Positions 56,891 to 64,000 of a stretch of 64,000 bases of DNA are shown piece after piece. The stretch comes from Glaciecola nitratireducens FR1064. GTDB taxonomy: Bacteria; Pseudomonadota; Gammaproteobacteria; Enterobacterales; Alteromonadaceae. Location of the stretch: positions 2,418,001 to 2,482,000 of the forward strand of contig NC_016041.1 in NCBI RefSeq assembly GCF_000226565.1. Direction: 5' to 3'. A model generated the notes under the pieces. That model was not told the origin of the DNA and did not search any database. It saw only the letters and a list, made by a program, of their open reading frames with translations. The translations under genes and the position numbers were made by a program. Positions within the stretch are counted from its first letter, which is position 1, and every line of letters begins with the position of its first letter.

Positions 56891-58543
56891 ATGAAACTTC
56901 AGAAACGGGCCGTTACTTTGGCGTTGTCTGCCGGTATTTTCGCACTCGCCGCAACTGGTTGTTCAGAGCCAAAATCCGAAGCGCCAAAAGTTGAAAATAA
57001 CTTTGAGGCGGTATACAACTCAATTAGCTCCGATACGCTTAAACAGCATACTAAAATACTCTCATCCGATGAATTTGAAGGCCGCTTGCCAACCACTGCA
57101 GGTGAGAAAAAGACTTTAGATTATTTGACGGAAGAATTAAGCAAAGTGGGCTTTGAGCCCGGCAATGGAGATAGCTTCTTTCAAGAAGTCAGCTTAATGC
57201 AAATTACCGCTGCGCCGGACATGACGCTCAAAATGGGTGAAAATACATATTCGTACAAAGAGAATATGGTTGCAGGTTCAAAGCGTGAAGTTTCTGAGGT
57301 TAATTTGGCTGATTCAGATATCGTCTTTCTTGGTTATGGTGTAAACGCGCCAGAATACGAGTGGAATGATTATCAGGACATCGATGTCAAAGGCAAAACG
57401 GTTATTGTTTTAGTTAACGACCCAGGTTATGCAAGCCCCGAGGGCGAGCTTTTTCAAGGTTCAACAATGACTTATTATGGTCGCTGGACTTACAAATACG
57501 AAGAAGCGAGCCGTCAAGGTGCTGAAGCTGTGTTTATAGTACACGAAACAGCGCCAGCATCTTATGGTTGGTCAGTGGTTGCAAATAGTTGGAGTGGGCC
57601 ACAATACAGCTTAGTTACGCCTGATGCGGGTGCGAGTCGTGTTGCCGTTGAAGGATGGATTTCGCGCGAAGCCGCAGTCAAAATATTTGCTGACGCAGGA
57701 CTCAATTTTGACGAGCAGAAAAACTATGCTGCTCAAGGTTCATATTCTGTGCCGCTCAATATGAAAGCTTCTGTGACAGTCAAAAACGACATCGAAAAAT
57801 CCACCAGTAACAATGTGTTTGCGACGCTGCTTGGTAGCGAGAGACCTGATGAACACGTTATTTACACCGCTCATTGGGATCATCTAGGTAAAGATGAAAG
57901 CAAAGAAGGCGATCAAATATACAATGGCGCTCATGACAACGCGACAGGGACTGCAGCAATTCTTGCGATGGCTGAAGCGTTTAGCGACTTAAACAACAAA
58001 CCGAAGCGCTCGGTCAGTATGTTAATTGTCACAGCCGAAGAACAAGGCCTTCTCGGTTCAAAATACTATGCTGAGAACCCAATTATTCCTCTTGATAAAA
58101 CGGTAGCAAATATCAACATGGACGCAATGAACATTCTAGGTAAAACCAAAGATGTTGCTGTAGTCGGCATGGGAAAATCGGACCTAGAAAGTAACCTTGC
58201 GAAAGCAGTGAAACGCCAGGGCCGTGTGTTAACCCAAGAGGACTCTCCGGGTGCCGGCATTTACTATCGCTCAGATCACTTTAGTTTTGCAAAATTCGGT
58301 GTTCCAGCCTTATACGCAAAAGGCGGCAGCGACCCCATTGATGAAGCAACGGCAGACTACCGAAAAAGAACAAACCTAGTTGTTCGCGGCTGTTACCATC
58401 AAGTTTGCGATCAATTCCGTGAAAACTGGGATTTTGGTGGCGTTAAAGAGGACACTCAAATGCTATTTGAAGTGGGTTATGACATAGCCAACTCAGACGA
58501 GTGGCCACAGTGGTCTGCATCGAGTGAATTCCAACGCAAGTAA
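56891..58543 (+). CDS. M28 family zinc aminopeptidase, lipoprotein
   Basis: A 550-residue lipoprotein (LAATGC, Cys24) with a PA domain (about 125-260) inserted before and within the M28 peptidase domain. The zinc ligands read in order as TAHWDHLG, GAHDNATGTAA, VTAEEQGLLGSKYY, NINMDAMN and YYRSDHFSFAKFGVPA. It should trim peptides in the periplasm or at the outer membrane. AAGGAA precedes the ATG and a strong terminator follows, so it is monocistronic. Confidence 0.93.
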   Translation: MKLQKRAVTLALSAGIFALAATGCSEPKSEAPKVENNFEAVYNSISSDTLKQHTKILSSDEFEGRLPTTAGEKKTLDYLTEELSKVGFEPGNGDSFFQEVSLMQITAAPDMTLKMGENTYSYKENMVAGSKREVSEVNLADSDIVFLGYGVNAPEYEWNDYQDIDVKGKTVIVLVNDPGYASPEGELFQGSTMTYYGRWTYKYEEASRQGAEAVFIVHETAPASYGWSVVANSWSGPQYSLVTPDAGASRVAVEGWISREAAVKIFADAGLNFDEQKNYAAQGSYSVPLNMKASVTVKNDIEKSTSNNVFATLLGSERPDEHVIYTAHWDHLGKDESKEGDQIYNGAHDNATGTAAILAMAEAFSDLNNKPKRSVSMLIVTAEEQGLLGSKYYAENPIIPLDKTVANINMDAMNILGKTKDVAVVGMGKSDLESNLAKAVKRQGRVLTQEDSPGAGIYYRSDHFSFAKFGVPALYAKGGSDPIDEATADYRKRTNLVVRGCYHQVCDQFRENWDFGGVKEDTQMLFEVGYDIANSDEWPQWSASSEFQRK

Positions 58544-58565
58544 GCTGAATAGTTTGTTTTATTCT

Positions 58566-58593
58566 AAATAGCCTCTTTTGAGGCTATTTTTTT
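58566..58593 (+). terminator. Intrinsic terminator after the M28 peptidase
   Basis: AAATAGCCTC-TTTT-GAGGCTATTT is a perfect 10-bp stem followed by TTTT, 22 bp after the stop. Confidence 0.93.
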
Positions 58594-58816
58594 ACCTTCT
58601 TTTTGACAGCCGCTTCGTTGCTAACAGAGCCTTTATTGCAAATAATTGTCTCTTTAGCCTAGAAAATACTTGCATTTTGCACTCAAAATGGCACATTCAC
58701 CACGGAGGTAATTTAAATAATAATAATCGCGAACTTAAGTTCCACATACCTACCTTTTTATCGGCAGAAAACGATAACCCTATCCAATAACCAAGCAAGA
58801 AAAGGCGAAACAACCT

Positions 58817-60493
58817 ATGTGTGGTATTTTCGGTATCCTTGATATCAAAACTGATGTGTCAGAGTTGCGCACGCAAGCACTCGAATTATCAAAACTATTA
58901 CGTCATCGTGGCCCAGACTGGTCAGGCATTTGGCACAATGATAATACAATTTTATGTCATGAAAGACTGGCAATTGTTGACGTCGACACAGGCGCTCAGC
59001 CATTAATCAGTGGCAATGGTAATCAGGTATTAGCTGTTAATGGCGAAATTTATAATCATAAAGATCTGGAATCAAAACTAGCGACTCCTTACAACTTTGC
59101 AACAAAATCAGATTGCGAAGTCATTCTTCCGCTATATCAACAAGAAGGCGTTAATTTCATAGACAAACTGGAAGGTATGTTTGCCTTTGTTCTTTACGAC
59201 CAAGAAAGCAATACTTATTTAATTGCAAGAGACCACATCGGCATTATTCCGTTATATACCGGCTTTGATGAATTCGGTAACTTCTATGTTGCCTCTGAAA
59301 TGAAAGCACTGGTCCCTGTTTGCAAAACAGTACAAGAATTCCCACCAGGACATTATCTAAGCAGCACTGATGGCAAGCTAGTCAAATACTATCAGCGCGA
59401 TTGGATGTCTTACGAGAACGTAAAAGACAACGAAACCAATTTGGACGACTTGAAAGCTGCATTTGAAAAAGCGGTAAAATCACATCTTATGTCGGATGTT
59501 CCTTACGCCGTGTTGCTCTCTGGCGGTCTGGATTCATCATTAGTATCTGCAGTAGCCGCAAGATACGTTGCTAAGCGCGTGGAAGACGAAGATAAAAGCG
59601 ATGCTTGGTGGCCTCGCTTGCACTCATTCGCCGTTGGACTCGAAGGCGCACCAGACTTAATTGCGGCAAAGAAAGTCGCAGATATGATTGGCACTGTACA
59701 TCATGAAATTCACTTTACCATTCAAGAAGGTTTAGATGCGATCCGTGACGTTATTTACCACTTAGAAACATTCGATACTACGACGATCCGTGCAGCAACC
59801 CCAATGTATTTAATGACCAGAAAAATCAAAGCAATGGGCATTAAAATGGTCTTATCTGGCGAAGGCGCAGATGAAATATTTGGTGGATATTTATATTTCC
59901 ATAAAGCACCAAATGCAAAAGAGCTGCATGAAGAAACGGTGCGTAAGCTCGACCGTCTGCACATGTTTGATTGCGCTCGCGCTAACAAGTCAACGTCTGC
60001 TTGGGGCGTCGAAGCTCGTGTACCTTTCCTCGATAAAAACTTCTTGGATGTTGCTATGCGCTTAAATCCAAAAGACAAGATGTGTATTGATGGACGCATG
60101 GAAAAGTGGATATTAAGAAAAGCATTTGATGACGAAACTTATCTCCCTGCCGAAGTGTTATGGCGTCAAAAAGAACAGTTTGGAGATGGTGTTGGCTATT
60201 CTTGGATTGACTCGATTCGTGAGTTTGTTGCGCAAGAAGTCTCTGATCAACAAATGGCAACTGCAGAGTTCCGCTTTCCAATTAATACACCGGACACCAA
60301 AGAAGGCTACTATTACAGAACCATTTTTGAAGATTACTTCCCTCAAGAGAGTGCTGCTAAGTGTGTTCCAGGTGGTAAGTCAATCGCTTGTAGCACCGTC
60401 GAAGCACTTGAGTGGGATGCCAGCTTCAAAGAGTCTGCAGATCCCTCTGGTCGTTCAATGAAGTCTATCCACAGCGGTGAATTTAAAGCATAA
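58817..60493 (+). CDS. asnB: Asparagine synthetase B (glutamine-hydrolysing)
   Basis: A 558-residue two-domain enzyme (EC 6.3.5.4) making asparagine from aspartate, glutamine and ATP. The N-terminal glutaminase has Cys2 (MCGIFGILD), LLRHRGPDWSGIW and AVNGEIYNHKDL. The synthetase half has VLLSGGLDSSLVSAVAA, LSGEGADEIFGGYLYF and WGVEARVPFLDKNF. Length matches E. coli AsnB (554). AAAAGG lies before the ATG. The upstream gap 58594-58816 shows no gene. Confidence 0.97.
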   Translation: MCGIFGILDIKTDVSELRTQALELSKLLRHRGPDWSGIWHNDNTILCHERLAIVDVDTGAQPLISGNGNQVLAVNGEIYNHKDLESKLATPYNFATKSDCEVILPLYQQEGVNFIDKLEGMFAFVLYDQESNTYLIARDHIGIIPLYTGFDEFGNFYVASEMKALVPVCKTVQEFPPGHYLSSTDGKLVKYYQRDWMSYENVKDNETNLDDLKAAFEKAVKSHLMSDVPYAVLLSGGLDSSLVSAVAARYVAKRVEDEDKSDAWWPRLHSFAVGLEGAPDLIAAKKVADMIGTVHHEIHFTIQEGLDAIRDVIYHLETFDTTTIRAATPMYLMTRKIKAMGIKMVLSGEGADEIFGGYLYFHKAPNAKELHEETVRKLDRLHMFDCARANKSTSAWGVEARVPFLDKNFLDVAMRLNPKDKMCIDGRMEKWILRKAFDDETYLPAEVLWRQKEQFGDGVGYSWIDSIREFVAQEVSDQQMATAEFRFPINTPDTKEGYYYRTIFEDYFPQESAAKCVPGGKSIACSTVEALEWDASFKESADPSGRSMKSIHSGEFKA

Positions 60494-60517
60494 AGACAAT
60501 CCATTGCGGTATCTTTT

Positions 60518-60554
60518 AAAAGCGGCTCAATATATTTATTTAGCCGCTTTTTTT
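60518..60554. terminator. Terminator shared by asnB and the convergent solute-binding protein gene
   Basis: AAAAGCGGCT and AGCCGCTTTT form a 10-bp stem with a 14-base loop and a T-run on the plus strand. The right arm lies inside the last codons of the minus-strand gene (its ...KKAAK end). Confidence 0.85.
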
Positions 60555-61471
60555 AATGCTTCAAATTGTCCAGGCACATACCAATACTTCAATTCATCTA
60601 TTGGCGTTTTCAACGGTAAAAGTGGATTGTCTAAATTGAAGTGGGTAATTTTTTCCAACGCTAGTTTTTTTAGCATCGGGCCGTGATATTGATAGAATAA
60701 TTCATCAAAACTACCGTCTTCAATTGCTCTTTCCAAACCAACTTCTAATAAGCGAGCTAACGTGACGTTGCGCTTATTCACGAAAAAGTACATGGCCGCT
60801 TTGTATTGCAGAGCCAGACCCTCTTTTAATCTTATATCAGGGTCAGCGCCCTCCTGCTGCAATTCCGATAATGCTTCAATGACAGAACGAGGGTAAAAAT
60901 CAGCTTGCTGACGTGACAATAATGTTGCCGCCTCGGAATGATTCTGAGCGCCTATTACGTTAAAACCATTGGCCTGGAGAATTTTTGTGTCAGGCCAATC
61001 AATCCCTTGAACAGGAGAGTAAACCAGTAGATCGGCTAAACTGCTTACATTTTTGGTATAAAAAGGTTTGTTCTTATGCGTTAACATCACTCTCCAACCA
61101 ATCAAGCCTTTAGCAATTGGTATTCGAATAGGCAACAAATCGTCCTCGCGCTGACGATCTGTCATACTCCAAACAACATTGACCTCTATGTTCTCGCGCA
61201 ACTGACGAAGCGCTTTTGATTGGTACTTGATGCGTTTAGAGGGAACCATATTAAAGCGCACGCCTGTCTTCTCTAGCGCGAGCTTTAACACAGCCTCAGG
61301 GTACTCATGTCGTTCGTCTCCGTCATAGAGCGGCCCAGGATAGGTAACTATCCAAGTAGCAGCATGAGTGCCTGTACAAAAAAATGAGAGGCTTACTGCA
61401 AAAATAACCACGGCAAAACGTTTTGCTGTCACCCTTGTTACGCATCGTAGTATTGCTTTTCTATCAGTCAT
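60536..61471 (-). CDS. Periplasmic solute-binding protein, family 3 type
   Basis: A 311-residue exported protein with a long signal peptide (RFAVVIFAVSLSFFCTGTHA, cleavage near residue 37). The mature part resembles family 3 (amino-acid type) binding domains: YPEAVLKLALEKTGVRFNMV, NVVWSMTDRQREDDLLPIRI, QQADFYPRSVIEALSEL and ALQYKAAMYFFVNKRN. No transporter genes adjoin it. Orphan proteins of this kind can act as sensors or in uptake; I cannot say which. Confidence 0.83.
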   Translation of the reverse strand: MTDRKAILRCVTRVTAKRFAVVIFAVSLSFFCTGTHAATWIVTYPGPLYDGDERHEYPEAVLKLALEKTGVRFNMVPSKRIKYQSKALRQLRENIEVNVVWSMTDRQREDDLLPIRIPIAKGLIGWRVMLTHKNKPFYTKNVSSLADLLVYSPVQGIDWPDTKILQANGFNVIGAQNHSEAATLLSRQQADFYPRSVIEALSELQQEGADPDIRLKEGLALQYKAAMYFFVNKRNVTLARLLEVGLERAIEDGSFDELFYQYHGPMLKKLALEKITHFNLDNPLLPLKTPIDELKYWYVPGQFEALKKAAK

Positions 61472-61619
61472 CTAGCACCACCACCATAATTTTTAAAGTT
61501 TTATCAACGTCACAAGCTATTATTGTATTACACATCTCATTCAGAAACAGATATTCACTTGTAGGCTTATCCATTGCCACCCCAGTTGAGTGCAAACTCC
61601 AAACTTGACAATAAAATGG

Positions 61620-62294
61620 CTATTCTAAACCGATATATTTGTGCATTTGTAATGAAAGTCGCCAGTTTCGCTGAATACAAGTTTTGACGGCTAAATCCGT
61701 CGCTCTTTTCTGCTGGCTAATCGGTTGCAAATAAATTAACGGGAGCGCTCTTTGATCCATAGATGCTAATAGTAAATCTAGTTCATCTATGTGTTTTTGC
61801 ATAGCAACAGGGTGCTTTATTTCGTTAGCTCTCGCTAATGCATCATTGCGCATTTTATAGCCGCCCTGCATATTAATTTTTGGCGATACCGTAACCCAAG
61901 TCTCTTCACTCGTCAGAATTTCAAATGTACCACTAGTTTCTATTTGCGTAGAGTAGCCTTTGCTATGCGCCAGTCGGGTAAAATCAGTAAGGTCGTACAT
62001 GCAAGGCTCGCCGCCAGTTAATACAATATGTTTTGCAACGTACCCTTGTGTGTCAAAAAGCGTAAACAACGATTCTGTCGTCGCAGAAAACCACTCAGAC
62101 GATTCGTAGTTCTGCTGCATTACGTTAGCAACCGTTGTTTCTTCTTCTAAGCTGATTTCCCAAGTATGTTTTGTGTCGCACCACGAGCACCCAACCGGGC
62201 AACCTTGCAGTCTGACGAAAATCGATGGCACTCCAGTAAACGAGCCTTCACCTTGCAGAGACTCAAACACTTCGTTTACTTTTAAGTTTTGCAC
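61620..62294 (-). CDS. queE: 7-carboxy-7-deazaguanine synthase
   Basis: A 224-residue radical SAM enzyme of queuosine synthesis. The opening is NEVFESLQGEGSFTGVPSIF. The cluster cysteines are Cys32, Cys36 and Cys39 (GCPVGCSWCDTKH), and VLTGGEPCMYDLTDFTRLAH follows. It converts carboxytetrahydropterin to CDG, the substrate of QueC. It is divergent from queC with 89 bp between. Confidence 0.95.
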   Translation of the reverse strand: MQNLKVNEVFESLQGEGSFTGVPSIFVRLQGCPVGCSWCDTKHTWEISLEEETTVANVMQQNYESSEWFSATTESLFTLFDTQGYVAKHIVLTGGEPCMYDLTDFTRLAHSKGYSTQIETSGTFEILTSEETWVTVSPKINMQGGYKMRNDALARANEIKHPVAMQKHIDELDLLLASMDQRALPLIYLQPISQQKRATDLAVKTCIQRNWRLSLQMHKYIGLE

Positions 62295-62383
62295 AATAAC
62301 AACCTACTTCTTATTCGAATACAGTTGGGATTTTAACAGGGATCGCTTAGAATCAGCACCGTTTTTTTAAAGGAGAATGCCAA

Positions 62384-63043
62384 ATGTCAGCGAAAGTTGT
62401 CGTCATCTATTCAGGCGGTATGGATTCATATACTGTTCTCAACAAAGCCATGCAGCAGGGATATGATGTGCATGCAGTATCTTTCAACTATGGACAAAGA
62501 CATAGCAAAGAGCTACTTTTTGCGAAAAAGGTCTGTGAGCAACATAAAATCGAGCATAAAATTGTAGATATTAGCTCAATAAATCAACTCATCGGCGGCT
62601 CTGCATTAACTGACGATATTGACGTACCTGAGGGACATTACGAAGAAGAGAGCATGAAAACAACCGTAGTGCCGAATCGTAACATGATTATGCTGTCGAT
62701 GGCCGTAGGTTATGCGGTTTCGATCGAAGCCGAAGCCGTGTATTTCGGCGCCCACTCTGGTGATCATGCGATATATCCAGATTGCAGAACCGAATTTGTT
62801 GATGCGATGAATGATGTATGTAAAATCGCGAACTATCAAGCGGTTGAAGTAAGAGCACCCTATTTGGCGGCAAGTAAAATTGATATCCTTAGGGATGGCT
62901 TGGCAATGAACTTAGACTATGCAGACACATGGACCTGCTACAATGGCCAAGAGAGAGCCTGCGGACGCTGCGGTGCATGTCAAGAGAGGCTGGAAGCATT
63001 TGCTGAAAACAACACCGTTGATCCAATTGCATATCAGGACTAA
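62384..63043 (+). CDS. queC: 7-cyano-7-deazaguanine synthase
   Basis: A 219-residue ATP-dependent enzyme converting CDG to preQ0. The P-loop is [10 protein letters not shown] (residues 9-18), with [31 protein letters not shown] and [16 protein letters not shown]. The C-terminal zinc-binding cysteines are in [29 protein letters not shown] precedes the ATG. With queE it gives two steps of the queuosine pathway; other que genes are outside the window. Confidence 0.97.
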   Translation: MSAKVVVIYSGGMDSYTVLNKAMQQGYDVHAVSFNYGQRHSKELLFAKKVCEQHKIEHKIVDISSINQLIGGSALTDDIDVPEGHYEEESMKTTVVPNRNMIMLSMAVGYAVSIEAEAVYFGAHSGDHAIYPDCRTEFVDAMNDVCKIANYQAVEVRAPYLAASKIDILRDGLAMNLDYADTWTCYNGQERACGRCGACQERLEAFAENNTVDPIAYQD

Positions 63044-63051
63044 AACTAAAA

Positions 63052-63084
63052 AACCTCCGTTAGCATTTAGTACTAGCGGAGGTT
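63052..63084 (-). terminator. Intrinsic terminator of the LysR gene
   Basis: AACCTCCG (63052-63059) and CGGAGGTT (63077-63084) form the stem with extra pairs inside. The T-run is on the minus strand (GGAGGTTTTTTAG), so it ends the LysR transcript, and queC may share the hairpin. Confidence 0.85.
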
Positions 63085-63121
63085 AAGCTCATTCTATAGC
63101 TGCCATCTTAAATACTAATAT

Positions 63122-64000
63122 TTACTTCTGGCTTTCAGAAATGAAGTACTCTAATTCTTTGATACAGTGACGCAGCACAGGATTAAGTCTGGTGTTTTTT
63201 CCATTCATTACAAACAGCTCGTGACTGAACGGGAACAATGATCCTTTGCATATTGGCACCAAGCCTGTGGCAGCACCCTGCTCTTTGGCTATATAATCTG
63301 GCAATAGGCCAACGTACTCACCGGTCATAACTGCAGCCATGCAAACATCATATGAATCTGAGAATGTTTGAATCGCGAGTCTTCTCTCACCACTGATATA
63401 GTTTACCGATGACAATCCGGACATACCAATAGCTGGAAAGTCTTCAATCCTAACGTTATCCGGAAGCGCATCAGCTTCTCGATACTTCGCTAATGGATGC
63501 GTTGGAGAGCAGTAAAGGCGACCTTTACAATGCACTCCGGTGGAGTGAAATGTCACTGACTCAGGTTTAACCATGTCGTACGTAGAGAGCACTAAGTGGC
63601 ACTCGCCCGATAACGCAACATGCTCAACTTCGTTATATAAACGCGTTTGGATATTAACGTGAATGTCGTCAAACTTTTTCATTGTGCTCTTAACGGCTTT
63701 ACTCACCGCTAATTGCATCGACGTAGCCAGCCCAGCCATGAGCACCAAGGTGATGTGACCGCTGTAGTCGTCATGTAAGCTTTTTAAATTGAATACAAAG
63801 TTATCGAAGGCGTTGAAGATACGTTTAGTTTCTTGAAAAACGACTTCCCCCTCTTTTGTCATTTGAAAACCACCGCGCCCGCGATGACACAAAACCAGGT
63901 CTAGTCTTTCTTCCAGTTTCTTAATTGCTGCGCTAATATTTGGACGTTGCATTCTTAGCACCGGCTCTGCTGCCGTAAAGCCATTGCAGGAAGCAACAGC
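63122..64000 (-). CDS. LysR-family transcriptional regulator (N-terminus outside window)
   Basis: About 292 residues are visible and the frame is open to the window edge. The helix-turn-helix reads CNGFTAAEPVLRMQRPNISA, then AIKKLEERLDLVLCHRGRGG, as in LysR proteins. An effector-binding domain follows (HITLVLMAGLATSMQLAVSK onward). An internal GTG at 63961 is not the real start, because recognisable LysR sequence continues upstream of it. The target genes and effector are unknown; the divergent gene is outside the window. Confidence 0.93.
   Translation of the reverse strand, partial: AVASCNGFTAAEPVLRMQRPNISAAIKKLEERLDLVLCHRGRGGFQMTKEGEVVFQETKRIFNAFDNFVFNLKSLHDDYSGHITLVLMAGLATSMQLAVSKAVKSTMKKFDDIHVNIQTRLYNEVEHVALSGECHLVLSTYDMVKPESVTFHSTGVHCKGRLYCSPTHPLAKYREADALPDNVRIEDFPAIGMSGLSSVNYISGERRLAIQTFSDSYDVCMAAVMTGEYVGLLPDYIAKEQGAATGLVPICKGSLFPFSHELFVMNGKNTRLNPVLRHCIKELEYFISESQK

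Overview
The window looks like a chromosomal segment of an AT-rich marine gammaproteobacterium, most likely of the order Alteromonadales (the Glaciecola, Paraglaciecola or Alteromonas neighbourhood). This rests on FadR, FadD, FabB, MnmC, EpmC, NhaB, DsbB, FimV and YcgL/M/N proteins that closely resemble the enteric and vibrio versions, on a TonB receptor of the type abundant in Alteromonadales, and on gene order. It is almost entirely single-copy chromosomal genes. I see no insertion sequence, prophage, CRISPR array, rRNA or tRNA.

Region by region. (1) 1-6623: a putative polyhydroxybutyrate (PHB) scavenging locus. A TonB-dependent receptor (5' part only, minus strand) is divergent from a plus-strand run of a GntP-family permease, an exported MetX-fold hydrolase, a lipoprotein PHB depolymerase and a D-3-hydroxybutyrate dehydrogenase. 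The intergenic space carries a perfect palindrome. (2) 6711-8773: NAD kinase and anhydro-MurNAc kinase. (3) 8895-15944: a six-gene Mrp/Mnh sodium-proton antiporter operon (A and B fused) followed by an MFS transporter broken at a run of ten G's. (4) 16439-23699: an unknown protein, recN with a LexA box, bamE, a diguanylate cyclase and the large acidic fimV. (5) 23856-32090: asd, pdxB and fabB, divergent mnmC, then yfcL, a second NAD-kinase-like gene and epmC. (6) 32205-41996: a thioesterase, a retropepsin-like protease, fadH, fadR, a DUF885-like protein, an unknown small protein, a cold-shock protein, nhaB and dsbB. (7) 41993-52529, minus strand: yoaA, tsaB, a small unknown gene, slp, an alpha/beta hydrolase, fadD, rnd, ycgL, an MltB-like transglycosylase, ycgM and ycgN. 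(8) 52859-64000: a NatAB-type ABC exporter, YIP1 and DUF3025 proteins, an M28 peptidase lipoprotein, asnB, an orphan solute-binding protein, queE/queC and a LysR regulator cut by the window end.

Functional themes. Fatty-acid metabolism is unusually concentrated: fadR, fadH, fadD, fabB, a thioesterase and the 3-hydroxybutyrate locus. A near-consensus FadR operator lies upstream of fadR, and a weaker candidate sits at about -40 of a predicted fabB promoter. Sodium/proton homeostasis appears twice (Mrp complex and NhaB), as expected of a marine bacterium.

I found no clearly new multi-gene defence or mobile system. The most interesting items are the PHB locus with its exported MetX-like enzyme, the G(10) tract in the MFS gene, the DUF885-like protein without its zinc-site histidines, the fad operators, and several unassigned palindromes. 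All functional calls come from reading motifs and recalled family resemblance; no database search was run.
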